This document shows positions 26,929 to 36,023 of a DNA stretch of 64,000 nucleotides, piece after piece. Within the stretch, counting starts at the first letter, position 1. Each line of letters opens with the position of its first letter. The notes beneath the pieces were generated by a model. It was not told where the DNA came from. It did not search any database and saw only the letters and a program-made list of their open reading frames with translations. The DNA lies in assembly GCF_007830335.1 (NCBI RefSeq), contig NZ_VLKU01000004.1, positions 62,001 through 126,000 on the forward strand. Reading direction: 5' to 3'. Source of the stretch: Paracoccus sulfuroxidans (lineage in GTDB: Bacteria; Pseudomonadota; Alphaproteobacteria; Rhodobacterales; Rhodobacteraceae). The position numbers and the translations under genes are program-made.

Positions 26929-29589
26929 ATGCCAAGCCTGAACGACATTCGTTCCACCTTCCTGGATTTCTTCAAGCGCAACGATCACCAGGTCGTCGCC
27001 TCAAGCCCGCTTGTGCCGCGCAATGACCCGACGCTCATGTTCACGAACTCGGGCATGGTCCAGTTCAAGAACCTGTTCACCGGGGTTGAGCATCGCGACT
27101 ACAAGCGCGCGACCACCTCGCAGAAATGCGTCCGCGCGGGCGGCAAGCACAACGACCTTGACAATGTGGGCTATACCGCGCGCCACCACACTTTCTTCGA
27201 AATGCTGGGCAATTTCAGCTTCGGCGACTATTTCAAATCCGACGCGATCCCCTTCGCGTGGGAGCTGCTGACCAAGGACTTCGGCATTCCGAAGGACAAG
27301 CTGCTGGTCACGGTCTATCACACCGACGATGAGGCCGCGAACATCTGGAAGAAGGTGGCGGGACTTTCGGACGACCGCATCATCCGCATCCCGACCGATG
27401 ACAACTTCTGGCGCATGGGACCGACCGGCCCCTGCGGCCCCTGCACCGAGATTTTCTTCGACCACGGCGATCACATCTGGGGCGGCCCTCCCGGCTCGCC
27501 CGATGAGGACGGCGACCGCTTCATCGAGATCTGGAACCTCGTCTTCATGCAGAACGAGCAGTTCGAGGATGGCTCGATGCGCGAGCTTGAGATGCAGTCG
27601 ATCGACACAGGCATGGGGCTGGAGCGGATCGGCGCGCTTCTGCAGGGCAAGCACGATAACTATGACACCGACCTGATGCGCAGCCTGATCGAGGCGAGCG
27701 CGAATGCCACCAGCAGCGATCCGGACGGTCCGGGCAAGGTGCATCACCGCGTCGTGGCGGACCACCTGCGCTCGACCAGCTTCCTGATTGCGGATGGCGT
27801 GATGCCCTCGAACGAGGGGCGCGGCTATGTGCTGCGCCGGATCATGCGCCGCGCGATGCGCCACATCCACATGCTGGGGGCGAAGGACCCGGTGATGTAC
27901 AAGCTGGTTCCCGCGCTGGTGCGCCAGATGGGCGCTGCCTATCCCGAGCTTGGCCGCGCGCAGCCGCTGATTGAGGAAACGCTGAAACTTGAGGAAAGCC
28001 GCTTCCGCCAGACGTTGGACCGCGGTCTGCGCCTGCTGGACGATGAGCTGTCGAGGCTGCCCGAGGGTGCGAACCTGCCGGGCGAGGCGGCGTTCAAGCT
28101 GTACGACACCTATGGCTTCCCGCTGGACCTGACGCAGGATGCGCTGCGCGAAATGGGCCGCGCGGTCGATACCGCCGGGTTCGACAGCGCCATGGCCGAA
28201 CAGAAGGCGAAGGCGCGCGCGGCATGGTCCGGCTCGGGCGAGGCCAAGGATGCGACGATCTGGTTCGAACTGGCCGAGCAGCACGGCGCGACCGAATTCC
28301 TGGGCTATGACACCGAGATCAGCGAGGGTCAGGTTCTGGCTCTGGTGCAGGACGGCGCCGGGATTGAGCAGGCGAGCGAGGGCCAGCAGGTCCAGATCGT
28401 CGTGAACCAGACGCCCTTCTATGCGGAATCAGGCGGGCAGGTGGGCGATACCGGCCTGATCAAGACCGAAACCGGCGCCGCGCGGGTCACCGACACGCGC
28501 AAGGCGGGCGGCGTCTTCATCCATGTGGCCGAGGTCACGCTGGGCACGATCTCGCGCGGGCAGGGGGCGCAGCTTTCGGTGGATCACACGCGCCGCAGCG
28601 CGATCCGCGCGAACCATTCGGCGACGCACCTGCTGCATGAGGCGCTGCGCCGGGCATTGGGTGAGCATGTTGCTCAGCGCGGCAGCTTGAACGCGCCCGA
28701 CCGTCTGCGCTTCGACTTCAGCCATGCCAAGGCGATGTCGCCCGAGGAAATCGCGCAGGTCGAGCGTGAGGTGAACGAATTCATCCGCCAGAACAGCCCG
28801 GTCGAGACGCGGATCATGACGCCTGATGACGCACGCGGTCTGGGCGCGCAGGCGCTGTTTGGCGAAAAATACGGCGATGAGGTACGCGTCGTGTCCATGG
28901 GTGAGCTGGAAGGCTCGGGCAAGGGCAGCAATGGCCAGACCTATTCGCTGGAGCTTTGCGGCGGCACCCATGTCGCGCGCACCGGCGATATCGGCATGTT
29001 TGCCCTGACCGCCGAGACGGCCTCGGCCGCAGGCGTGCGTCGGATCGAGGCGCTGACCGGGCAGGCGGCGATGGAAGAGCTGCGCCGCGTCGATGCGGAA
29101 CTGACCGAGATCGCCAGCGTGCTGAAGGCGCAGGCGGGCGATGTGGTCAGCAAGGTTCGCGCCTTGGCCGATGAGCGCAAGGCGCTGGCCAATGAGGTCG
29201 CGCAGCTGAAGCGTCAGCTGGCGATGGGCGTCGGCGGTGCCGAGGATGCACCCAAGGAGATCAACGGCATCAAGCTGATCGCGCGCCGCGTCGATGGCGT
29301 TTCGGGCAAGGAGCTGGGGCCGCTGGTCGATGAGATCAAGGCGAAGCTGGGCTCGGGCGCTGTCGTCGTTCTGGCCGAGGCTGAGGGCAAGGCCACGGTC
29401 GCGGCGGGCGTGACGCCGGATCTGACCGGCCGTGTCTCGGCGGTGGAGCTGGTGCAGGCCGCGACGGCGGCTCTTGGCGGCAAGGGTGGCGGTGGCCGTC
29501 CCGACCGCGCACAGGGTGGCGCGCCCAGCCTTGAGGCGGCGGATGCCGCGATCACCGCAGTTGAAACCCTGATCGGAGAGAAAGCATGA
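26929..29589 (+). CDS. alaS: Alanyl-tRNA synthetase
   Basis: An 886-residue class II synthetase. It has the catalytic core (starts [18 protein letters not shown]; motif 2 region [19 protein letters not shown]), an editing domain with [12 protein letters not shown] and the CGGTHV zinc site (near residue 681), and a C-terminal DHHA1 domain with a coiled coil before it. It charges tRNA(Ala) and clears mischarged Ser/Gly. Length is normal. The leader (26786-26928) has a stem-loop CTGTCG/CGACAG (26819-26858) of unknown meaning. It is coupled to the DUF1330 gene by a four-base overlap. Confidence 0.97.
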   Translation: MPSLNDIRSTFLDFFKRNDHQVVASSPLVPRNDPTLMFTNSGMVQFKNLFTGVEHRDYKRATTSQKCVRAGGKHNDLDNVGYTARHHTFFEMLGNFSFGDYFKSDAIPFAWELLTKDFGIPKDKLLVTVYHTDDEAANIWKKVAGLSDDRIIRIPTDDNFWRMGPTGPCGPCTEIFFDHGDHIWGGPPGSPDEDGDRFIEIWNLVFMQNEQFEDGSMRELEMQSIDTGMGLERIGALLQGKHDNYDTDLMRSLIEASANATSSDPDGPGKVHHRVVADHLRSTSFLIADGVMPSNEGRGYVLRRIMRRAMRHIHMLGAKDPVMYKLVPALVRQMGAAYPELGRAQPLIEETLKLEESRFRQTLDRGLRLLDDELSRLPEGANLPGEAAFKLYDTYGFPLDLTQDALREMGRAVDTAGFDSAMAEQKAKARAAWSGSGEAKDATIWFELAEQHGATEFLGYDTEISEGQVLALVQDGAGIEQASEGQQVQIVVNQTPFYAESGGQVGDTGLIKTETGAARVTDTRKAGGVFIHVAEVTLGTISRGQGAQLSVDHTRRSAIRANHSATHLLHEALRRALGEHVAQRGSLNAPDRLRFDFSHAKAMSPEEIAQVEREVNEFIRQNSPVETRIMTPDDARGLGAQALFGEKYGDEVRVVSMGELEGSGKGSNGQTYSLELCGGTHVARTGDIGMFALTAETASAAGVRRIEALTGQAAMEELRRVDAELTEIASVLKAQAGDVVSKVRALADERKALANEVAQLKRQLAMGVGGAEDAPKEINGIKLIARRVDGVSGKELGPLVDEIKAKLGSGAVVVLAEAEGKATVAAGVTPDLTGRVSAVELVQAATAALGGKGGGGRPDRAQGGAPSLEAADAAITAVETLIGEKA

Positions 29590-29885
29590 CCGCGCTTTGG
29601 ATTGCCAATGTCACCGTCACCGATGATGAGGCCTATGGCCGCTACGCCAAGCTTGCGACGGTCGTGATCGCCGAACATGGCGGCGTGTTCCTGACCCGTG
29701 GCGGCAAATATGTGCAGCTTGAGGGCCGGGACCGTCCGCGCAATGTCGTGGCGCGCTTTCCCAGCCTTGAGGCGGCCGAGGCCTGCTATCGCTCGGCCGG
29801 TTATCAGGAAGCGCTGTCGCATGCCCGCAATGCCTCCGAGCGCGATCTTGTGATCGTCGAAGAAGTCGCGCCTCCTGCGAAATAA
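29586..29885 (+). CDS. DUF1330 family protein
   Basis: A 99-residue protein of the ferredoxin-like alpha/beta-barrel type (DUF1330): [53 protein letters not shown]. The family has no established reaction. It overlaps the alaS stop by four bases, so it is cotranslated with alaS. A separate transcript begins after the 57-base gap that follows. Confidence 0.8.
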   Translation: MTALWIANVTVTDDEAYGRYAKLATVVIAEHGGVFLTRGGKYVQLEGRDRPRNVVARFPSLEAAEACYRSAGYQEALSHARNASERDLVIVEEVAPPAK

Positions 29886-29942
29886 CGTGATTCGTTAGGA
29901 AGTTGGTGCTAGCCTCGGAGAAAAGTCGCAAAGGGGCAGAGC

Positions 29943-30737
29943 ATGTGTCGCTGGGCCGCCTATATTGGCAGTCCCATCTATCTTGAGGATGTGATCAGCC
30001 GCCCGGGCCATTCGCTCGTGCGGCAAAGCCACGGCGCAACGCGGTGCCATACACCCGTCAACGCCGATGGTTTCGGCATCGCTTGGTATGGGGATCGGGA
30101 AGAACCGGGGCTTTATCGCGACGTCATGCCCGCATGGTCAGACCCCAATCTGCGCAGCCTGACCGCGACCGTACGCTCGCATCTGTTCATGGCGCATGTG
30201 CGGGCCTCGACCGGCACGGCGACCAGCCGGAACAACTGTCACCCCTTCGTCGTCGGCCGCTGGTGCTTCATGCACAATGGCCAGTTCGGCGGCTATGACA
30301 GCTATCGGCGCGCGGCCGAGCAGTTGATCCCCGACGATTATTACGCCCATCGCAAGGGCGCGACCGACAGCGAGGCGCTGTTTCTGTCCGCACTTGGCGC
30401 GGGCCTTGACGGCGATCCGGCAGGTGCGATGGCGCGGGCGACGGCGGCTTTCGAGGATCTGGCCCATCAGCGCGGCACCGCGCCCTATGTCCGCCTGACC
30501 GCCGCATTCTCGGACGGCCAACGCCTTTATGCGCTGCGCTATGCCAGCGACGATCAAGCCCCCACGCTTTATCACCGCTGGTCGGTCGGGCGCGGCGGGC
30601 GAGCTGTCGTGTCGGAGCCTCTCGAGGCGGATGAGGCCGATTGGCTAGAAGTCCCGCAGGGCTCTTTCTGCATCTTCGAAGGCGAGGAGGTCACGATCCT
30701 GCCCTTTGCCCCCGGCAAGGCGCAGGCCGCCGCCTGA
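29943..30737 (+). CDS. Class II glutamine amidotransferase (YafJ/EgtC type)
   Basis: A 264-residue Ntn-type amidotransferase with nucleophile Cys2 (MCRWAAYIG), the conserved HTPVNADGFGIAWYG, FMAHVRAST and HNGQFGGYDSYRR. The family hydrolyses a gamma-glutamyl amide; EgtC processes an ergothioneine intermediate, whereas YafJ-type proteins are undefined. No ergothioneine genes are nearby, so YafJ type is preferred. It is preceded by GGGGCAGAGC. It is convergent with the cyclase gene, with a GC-rich hairpin (30745-30761) between the stops. Confidence 0.82.
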   Translation: MCRWAAYIGSPIYLEDVISRPGHSLVRQSHGATRCHTPVNADGFGIAWYGDREEPGLYRDVMPAWSDPNLRSLTATVRSHLFMAHVRASTGTATSRNNCHPFVVGRWCFMHNGQFGGYDSYRRAAEQLIPDDYYAHRKGATDSEALFLSALGAGLDGDPAGAMARATAAFEDLAHQRGTAPYVRLTAAFSDGQRLYALRYASDDQAPTLYHRWSVGRGGRAVVSEPLEADEADWLEVPQGSFCIFEGEEVTILPFAPGKAQAAA

Positions 30738-30772
30738 GCGGGCAGGTCGGCCCCGCCGACCCGCCCAACCCG

Positions 30773-31603
30773 TTACATCATCGCCAGAATGCGGGCTGGT
30801 CCGCCGGTGCCGCGCGCATGTTTCGGCGCGCCGACGAACAGCGTGGCCCCCTTGGCGGGCATCTGGTCCAGATTGGCCAGCCCCTCGATCCCGAAACGCC
30901 CCGAGGGCAACCACGAGTGATGCACCGCCAGATCCGTGGAATTCCCGGGGTCCAGCGACAGCGTGTCGACCCCGATCGCGCCAACCTCCATCCCCGCAAG
31001 CATATCGGTCGCGGCGGTCGAAAAGCCGGGGAAGGCGAAATTCCCGGCAGCGTCATTGCGGAACTCGGGCGATGCGACCTTCGCCGCCCAGCCCGAATTC
31101 ATCGCCACGCAGGCGCCTTTCGGAATCTCGCCATTGGCGCTGACCCAGGCTTCGATATCGGCAGGCTCGACCATGGCATTCGCATCGTCGCGGGCCTTGG
31201 CGGTCAGGTCGATGACGCAAAGCGGACAGATCAGCGACTCGGGCGCAAGTTCCGCGACCGATTTCCCATCTTTCGAAAAATGCAGCGGCGCGTCGATATG
31301 CGTGCCCGAATGCTCAAAGATTGTCAGCTTCCACAGCTGATAGCCCGCCTGATCGATATTCACCGCCTCTTCATAGGCGATGCCGGGCTTGCCGTCGAAG
31401 GTCGGGAATTTCTCATCGAAGACATGGGTCAGGTCGACCACCTTGCCCGTGCTTTGCGCCAGCGCCGGGCGCGCGCTCAGCGCGCCAAGCGCCAGCGCCG
31501 CAGTTCCGGCCGCAGCCGCACCGGCAAACAGGCTCCGGCGGCTCATCATCGAACGCTTCACATCTTCCATCACGCAGGCATGACACATCTGCATCACCTT
31601 CAT
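30773..31603 (-). CDS. Tat-exported cyclase / kynurenine formamidase-like metal hydrolase
   Basis: A 276-residue member of the cyclase family (PF04199 type). The metal-binding signature HSGTHIDAPLHF is present near residue 98, with VVDLTHVFDEKFP before it. The N-terminus carries a twin-arginine signal (SRRSLFAGAAAAGTAALALG) ending near ARPALA, so the enzyme should act in the periplasm. The signal is preceded by 21 residues with an unusual CHAC pair. Related enzymes hydrolyse N-formylkynurenine or cyclic amides; the substrate here is unknown. It is divergent from purA. Confidence 0.8.
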   Translation of the reverse strand: MKVMQMCHACVMEDVKRSMMSRRSLFAGAAAAGTAALALGALSARPALAQSTGKVVDLTHVFDEKFPTFDGKPGIAYEEAVNIDQAGYQLWKLTIFEHSGTHIDAPLHFSKDGKSVAELAPESLICPLCVIDLTAKARDDANAMVEPADIEAWVSANGEIPKGACVAMNSGWAAKVASPEFRNDAAGNFAFPGFSTAATDMLAGMEVGAIGVDTLSLDPGNSTDLAVHHSWLPSGRFGIEGLANLDQMPAKGATLFVGAPKHARGTGGPARILAMM

Positions 31604-31712
31604 CTGGCCGGACCCGCTCCGGCGGCAGGCTCAGGCTGACACGATATGGCATTTGAACCAAAGGGTTTTTCAGGATGCTTGCGTCGCAACGCGGCCATGC
31701 TGCCGAATGGGC

Positions 31713-31741
31713 TTTCCCCTAGGGGCACAGGTCATTATACC
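31713..31741 (+). promoter_or_regulatory. Candidate purA promoter
   Basis: TTTCCC (31713-31718), 17 bases, TATACC (31736-31741), with the purA start 35 bases downstream. The -10 has four of six matches and the -35 is poor, so this is tentative. Confidence 0.3.
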
Positions 31742-31775
31742 ATGCGCGGCATTCATGACCGCAAAGGGGTAGAAC

Positions 31776-33068
31776 ATGGCCAACGTGGTGGTCGTCGGCG
31801 CGCAATGGGGCGACGAAGGCAAGGGCAAGATTGTGGACTGGCTTTCCGAACGCGCCGATGTGATCGCGCGCTTCCAGGGCGGTCATAACGCCGGTCACAC
31901 GCTGGTCATCGGCGGTCAGGTCTTCAAGCTTTCGCTGCTGCCCTCGGGCATCGTGCGCAAGGGCAAGATGGCGGTGATCGGCAATGGCGTCGTGCTGGAC
32001 CCCTGGTCGCTGTTCTCCGAGATCGACAAGCTGGCCGCCCAGGGCGTCGAGATCAGCCCCGAGAACCTGATGATCGCGGAAAACACCCCGCTGATCCTGC
32101 CGCTGCACCAGGACCTCGACCAGCTGCGCGAAGAGGCTGCGGGCAAGGCCAAGATCGGCACCACCGGTCGCGGCATCGGCCCTGCCTATGAGGACAAGGT
32201 TGGCCGCCGCACGATTCGCGTCGCCGATCTTGCCGATGAGGAAACGCTGGACGCGCGGCTGGACCGCCTGCTGGCCCATCACGACGCGCTGCGTCAGGGC
32301 TTGGGCGCGACGGCCGTCAACCGCGCCGAACTGCGCGCGAAGCTCCTGGAGATCGCGCCGAAGCTCCTGCAATACGCGCAGCCCGTCTGGAAGGTGATGA
32401 ACGATTATCGCAAGTCGGGAAAGCGCATCCTCTTTGAAGGCGCGCAGGGCAGCCTGCTGGACATCGACTTCGGCACCTATCCCTATGTGACCAGCTCGAC
32501 CACCATGTCGGGCATGGCCGCGACCGGCACCGGCCTTGGCCCAAGCGCCATCGGCTTCGTCCTGGGCATCGTCAAGGCCTACACCACCCGCGTCGGCGAA
32601 GGCCCCTTCCCGACCGAGCTTGAGGATGCCGACGGCCAGCGCCTGGGCGAGCGCGGACGTGAATTCGGCACCGTCACCGGCCGCAAGCGCCGCTGCGGCT
32701 GGTTCGACGCGGTTCTGGTCCGCCAGACCTGCGCCATCTCGGGCGTGAACGGCATCGCGCTGACCAAGCTTGACGTGCTGGACGGGTTCAAGACGCTGAA
32801 GATCTGCACCGGCTACGAAATCGACGGCACGCGCTATGACTACCTGCCGACGGCGGCTGCGCTGCAGGCTAAGGTGACGCCCATCTATGAAGAGATGGAA
32901 GGCTGGGAAGAATCGACCGAGGGCGCACGCTCCTGGGCCGATCTTCCGGCGGCGGCGATCAAATACGTCCGCCGCATCGAAGAGCTGATCCAGTGCCCGG
33001 TGGCGCTGCTCTCGACCAGCCCCGAGCGGGACGATACCATCCTCGTCACCGATCCCTTCGCGGATTGA
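31776..33068 (+). CDS. purA: Adenylosuccinate synthetase
   Basis: A 430-residue enzyme that joins IMP and aspartate using GTP on the way to AMP. The N-terminal GTP-binding [15 protein letters not shown] contains the catalytic Asp, followed by GGHNAGHTL with the catalytic His. [36 protein letters not shown] and the C-terminal GKPTRID-equivalent region are normal. A GC-rich hairpin (33080-33104, GGGC-A-GGGGCC/GGCCCC-GCCC) without T-tract follows, so the two downstream genes may be partly cotranscribed. Confidence 0.97.
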   Translation: MANVVVVGAQWGDEGKGKIVDWLSERADVIARFQGGHNAGHTLVIGGQVFKLSLLPSGIVRKGKMAVIGNGVVLDPWSLFSEIDKLAAQGVEISPENLMIAENTPLILPLHQDLDQLREEAAGKAKIGTTGRGIGPAYEDKVGRRTIRVADLADEETLDARLDRLLAHHDALRQGLGATAVNRAELRAKLLEIAPKLLQYAQPVWKVMNDYRKSGKRILFEGAQGSLLDIDFGTYPYVTSSTTMSGMAATGTGLGPSAIGFVLGIVKAYTTRVGEGPFPTELEDADGQRLGERGREFGTVTGRKRRCGWFDAVLVRQTCAISGVNGIALTKLDVLDGFKTLKICTGYEIDGTRYDYLPTAAALQAKVTPIYEEMEGWEESTEGARSWADLPAAAIKYVRRIEELIQCPVALLSTSPERDDTILVTDPFAD

Positions 33069-33126
33069 TCTGAACCGAAGGGCAGGGGCCTCGAGGCCCC
33101 GCCCGCCACCCGACCGGAGGACAGCC

Positions 33127-33339
33127 ATGGATCTGAAGACAAGAAAGCGCTGGTCGCTGCTGATCCTGCTGATCGGGCTGCCGCTCTACATCATCGTGGC
33201 GGTGACGCTGGTGAACTGGATGGATGCCCGCTGGGGCCGCCAGCCCATCTATATCGAGGTGCTGGTCTATATCGCGCTTGGCGTGATCTGGGCGCTGCCC
33301 TGCCGCAAGATCTTCACCGGTATCGGCAAAGAAGAATGA
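33127..33339 (+). CDS. DUF2842 small membrane protein
   Basis: A 70-residue protein with two membrane helices (about residues 9-29 and 42-58) separated by a short polar turn, starting MDLKTRKRWSLLILLIGLP. Its form agrees with DUF2842, a family of unknown function found in alphaproteobacteria. GGAGG lies eight bases before the ATG. It overlaps thiN by four bases. Confidence 0.75.
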   Translation: MDLKTRKRWSLLILLIGLPLYIIVAVTLVNWMDARWGRQPIYIEVLVYIALGVIWALPCRKIFTGIGKEE

Positions 33340-33992
33340 GCGCGGCCCTGCGCAGCGCCACACCTGTCACCCTTGTCGGCGGCGGCCCTTTCGCCCCCCG
33401 CGATCTCGAAGACGCGCTCGCCCTGGCACCCACCCTCGCCGCAGCCGATGCAGGAGCCGATCAGGCGCTGGCCCTTGGCCGCATGCCACAGGCGGTCTTT
33501 GGCGATTTCGACAGCATCTCCCGCACCGCCCGCACCGCCATCCCGGCCGAGCGGCTGCACCGGATCGCCGAACAGGACAGCACCGATATCGAGAAAGCGC
33601 TGACACGGATCGACGCACCGCTGGTCCTCGGCGTAGGCTTCTCGGGCGGCAGACAAGACCATGTCCTCGCCGCGCTGAACGCGCTCGCGCGCCGGATCGG
33701 CCCGCCCTGCATCCTGCTCTCCGATCAGGACGTCATCACCCTCGCGCCCGCCCAGCTGAGCCTCGATCTGCCTCCAGACACCCGCCTTTCGCTCATGCCC
33801 ATGGGCCCCGCCACGGGGCGCTCGACCGGTCTCGAATGGCCCATCGACGGACTCGACTTCGCCCCAGACGGCCGCATCGGCACCTCCAACCGCAGCACCG
33901 GCCCCGTCGAACTCAGCATCGAAGGCCCGATGCTCCTCATCCTGCCCAGACCGCAGCTTGCCCTGCTGGCGCAGTCCCTGCTCCGCGCCTGA
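33336..33992 (+). CDS. thiN: Thiamine pyrophosphokinase
   Basis: A 218-residue thiamine diphosphokinase making thiamine diphosphate from thiamine and ATP. It has ADAGADQAL, the conserved GDFDSIS, EQDSTDIEKAL and GFSGGRQDHVLAAL, with a C-terminal substrate-binding beta domain ending SNRSTGPVELSI. The cofactor it makes is needed by pyruvate dehydrogenase, whose lpdA subunit is further along. Leucine codons are mostly CTC, unlike the neighbours, and a dispersed motif copy follows at once. Confidence 0.88.
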   Translation: MSAALRSATPVTLVGGGPFAPRDLEDALALAPTLAAADAGADQALALGRMPQAVFGDFDSISRTARTAIPAERLHRIAEQDSTDIEKALTRIDAPLVLGVGFSGGRQDHVLAALNALARRIGPPCILLSDQDVITLAPAQLSLDLPPDTRLSLMPMGPATGRSTGLEWPIDGLDFAPDGRIGTSNRSTGPVELSIEGPMLLILPRPQLALLAQSLLRA

Positions 33993-34014
33993 TTTCTTCG
34001 TTGCCCAAATACCC
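33993..34014 (+). repeat. Dispersed intergenic 22-bp motif, copy 3
   Basis: TTTCTTCGTTGCCCAAATAC followed by CC, starting at the last bases after the thiN stop. Between the convergent thiN and permease genes. Confidence 0.65.
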
Positions 34015-34034
34015 ATTCGCCGAGGCGGCCACTC

Positions 34035-34967
34035 TCACCGCCCGCGAATGCGAGGATCCATCGCGTCCCGTAACCCGTCGCCGATGTAATTCACCGACAG
34101 CACTGCCAGCGAGATGAACATCCCCGGCAGGATGACGCGCCACGGGTACATCTGCATCTGATCGATCGCGTCGAACAGCAGCCGCCCCCAGGTCGGGAAA
34201 TCGGGCGGAAAGCCAAGGCCCAGAAAGGACAGCGCGCTTTCGGTGATGATCGCGGTCGCAATCCCCAGCGTCGCCGCCACCATGATGGGAGAGATCACAT
34301 TCGGCAGCACATGGCGCGTCAGCATGCGCAGTTCCGATGTGCCGATGGATTGCGCGGCGGTGATGAACTCGCGCTGTTTCAGCCCCAAGACGTCGCCGCG
34401 CACGATCCGCGCCGTCTGCATCCAGGAAGTCGCGCCGATGGCAATCACGATCAGCAGGAAGGTCCCGCCCGCCGGTCCCAGCGACTTGCCCAGCGGCTCG
34501 CGAAACAGCGTCACCATCAGCAGCAGAAGCGGCAGCAGCGGCAGCGCCAGAAACAGCTCGGTCACCCGCATCAGCGGCGCGTCCAGTCGGCGGAAATACC
34601 CCGAGAGCAACCCGATCAGGCTGCCCAGCGTCAGCGCAATGGCCATGGCGACCAGCCCCACTGAAAGCGAGATCCGCCCCCCCGCCATCATCCGGGCCAG
34701 CGTGTCCCGGCCCAGCTGGTCGGTTCCCAGCGGGTGCGCGGCGCTGAATCCCAGATTGCGGGCGCGGAAATCGACATAGGTCGGATCGATCCGCCAGATG
34801 AGCGGGCCGATGCCCACAAGCAGCAGGATCAGCACAAAGACCACCAGCCCGACCATGGCGCCGCGATGGGTGCGGAACTGTCGCCAGATCTCGCGCAACT
34901 GGCCACGGGAAGGGGGCAGGGGCTCAGGCACCAAAGGCAGGGGCGTGTTCGCGTTCAGCTCAGTCAT
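34035..34967 (-). CDS. Peptide/oligopeptide ABC transporter permease (DppC/OppC type)
   Basis: A 310-residue permease with six membrane helices and an N-terminal OppC-type extension (FRTHRGAMVGLVVF). It contains HPLGTDQLGRDTLARM and the EAA loop (REFITAAQSIGTSELRMLTRHVLP) that contacts the ATPase. It forms the channel with the permease encoded just upstream. I start at MTELN (GAGGAT upstream), which overlaps the preceding permease gene by eight bases. It is the last gene of a three-gene minus-strand operon. Confidence 0.9.
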   Translation of the reverse strand: MTELNANTPLPLVPEPLPPSRGQLREIWRQFRTHRGAMVGLVVFVLILLLVGIGPLIWRIDPTYVDFRARNLGFSAAHPLGTDQLGRDTLARMMAGGRISLSVGLVAMAIALTLGSLIGLLSGYFRRLDAPLMRVTELFLALPLLPLLLLMVTLFREPLGKSLGPAGGTFLLIVIAIGATSWMQTARIVRGDVLGLKQREFITAAQSIGTSELRMLTRHVLPNVISPIMVAATLGIATAIITESALSFLGLGFPPDFPTWGRLLFDAIDQMQMYPWRVILPGMFISLAVLSVNYIGDGLRDAMDPRIRGR

Positions 34968-35967
34968 AGCGGATCCTCGGGTCAAGGAAGCCGTAAAGCA
35001 GGTCGGCGATCAGCGTGAAGGTCACGATCAGGATCGCAAAGATGAAGGTCAGCGTCATCACCATGGGAATATCGTTCGAGTTGATCGCCAGGATCAGCAA
35101 CTGGCCCAGACCGTTCACCTTGAAGACCTGCTCGGTGATGATCGCGCCGCCGAAGACGGTCGGCAGGCCAAGGGCGATGACCGTCACCACCGGGATCAGC
35201 GAGTTGCGCAGCACATGTTTCAGCACCACGACCTTCTCGGACAGGCCCTTGGCGCGGGCCGTGCGCACATAGTCCTGCCGCAGATTGTCCAGCATCGAGG
35301 CACGCATGAAGCGGCTGATCTGGGCGGCGTTGTAAAGCGCCAGCACGGTGACCGGCATCACCATCTGCCGCACCTGCACCACGAAGCTGTCCCAATCGGT
35401 CACCCGATGGGTCGTGTCATAGATCGAGGGGAACCATTGCAGCTTGATCCCGAAGACGATGATCAGCACCACGCCGGTAAAGAAGGTCGGCAGCGAAAAC
35501 CCCACCATCGAGATGAAGGTGCCGATCTGATCGAACCATGAATATTGCCGATAGGCCGAGATGATGCCGATGGGCAGCGCGATCATCACGCCGATCACAT
35601 AGGACATTCCGACGACCGTCAGCGTCTGCGGCAGGCGTTGGGCGATCACGTCGAAGGCCGGGCTGCGGGTCTGGAAGCTGATGATCCGCTGCATCCCCTG
35701 ACTGAAGGAGGTGCCGAAGATCTGGTCGAACCAGTGCAGAGGCTCGACCCAGAAGAACTGTTTGAGCCACAGGAAATAGCGGATGTACCACTCTTGCCCC
35801 AGGCCAAGCGCCTCGCGCATCTTCTCGCGCACCTCGGGCGGGACGGTCAGGGGCACGTCACCCAGAGGGTCGCCGGGCGAGGCCTCCAGCAACAGAAAGA
35901 TCACCAATGAGATGAAGATCAGCGTGGGAATGGCCAAAAGAATCCGGCGCAGGACGAAATTCAGCAT
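34960..35967 (-). CDS. Peptide/oligopeptide ABC transporter permease (DppB/OppB type)
   Basis: A 335-residue permease of the OppB type. It starts with the helix LRRILLAIPTLIFISLVIF, has a large periplasmic loop (SPGDPLGDVPLTV to HWFDQIFGTSF) and an EAA loop RTARAKGLSEKVVVLKHVLRN. GGAGG lies five bases before the ATG. It is encoded between the binding protein and the second permease on the same strand. Confidence 0.91.
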   Translation of the reverse strand: MLNFVLRRILLAIPTLIFISLVIFLLLEASPGDPLGDVPLTVPPEVREKMREALGLGQEWYIRYFLWLKQFFWVEPLHWFDQIFGTSFSQGMQRIISFQTRSPAFDVIAQRLPQTLTVVGMSYVIGVMIALPIGIISAYRQYSWFDQIGTFISMVGFSLPTFFTGVVLIIVFGIKLQWFPSIYDTTHRVTDWDSFVVQVRQMVMPVTVLALYNAAQISRFMRASMLDNLRQDYVRTARAKGLSEKVVVLKHVLRNSLIPVVTVIALGLPTVFGGAIITEQVFKVNGLGQLLILAINSNDIPMVMTLTFIFAILIVTFTLIADLLYGFLDPRIRYD

Positions 35968-36023
35968 TTCACCTCCGTATCTGATGACCGCCCCGGGTGG
36001 GGCGGCCTTCGGTCAGGCCCGGA

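Noticed and set aside
33080..33104. purA intrinsic terminator
   Set aside because: A stable GC hairpin is present but no T-tract follows, so it is mentioned only as a hairpin.
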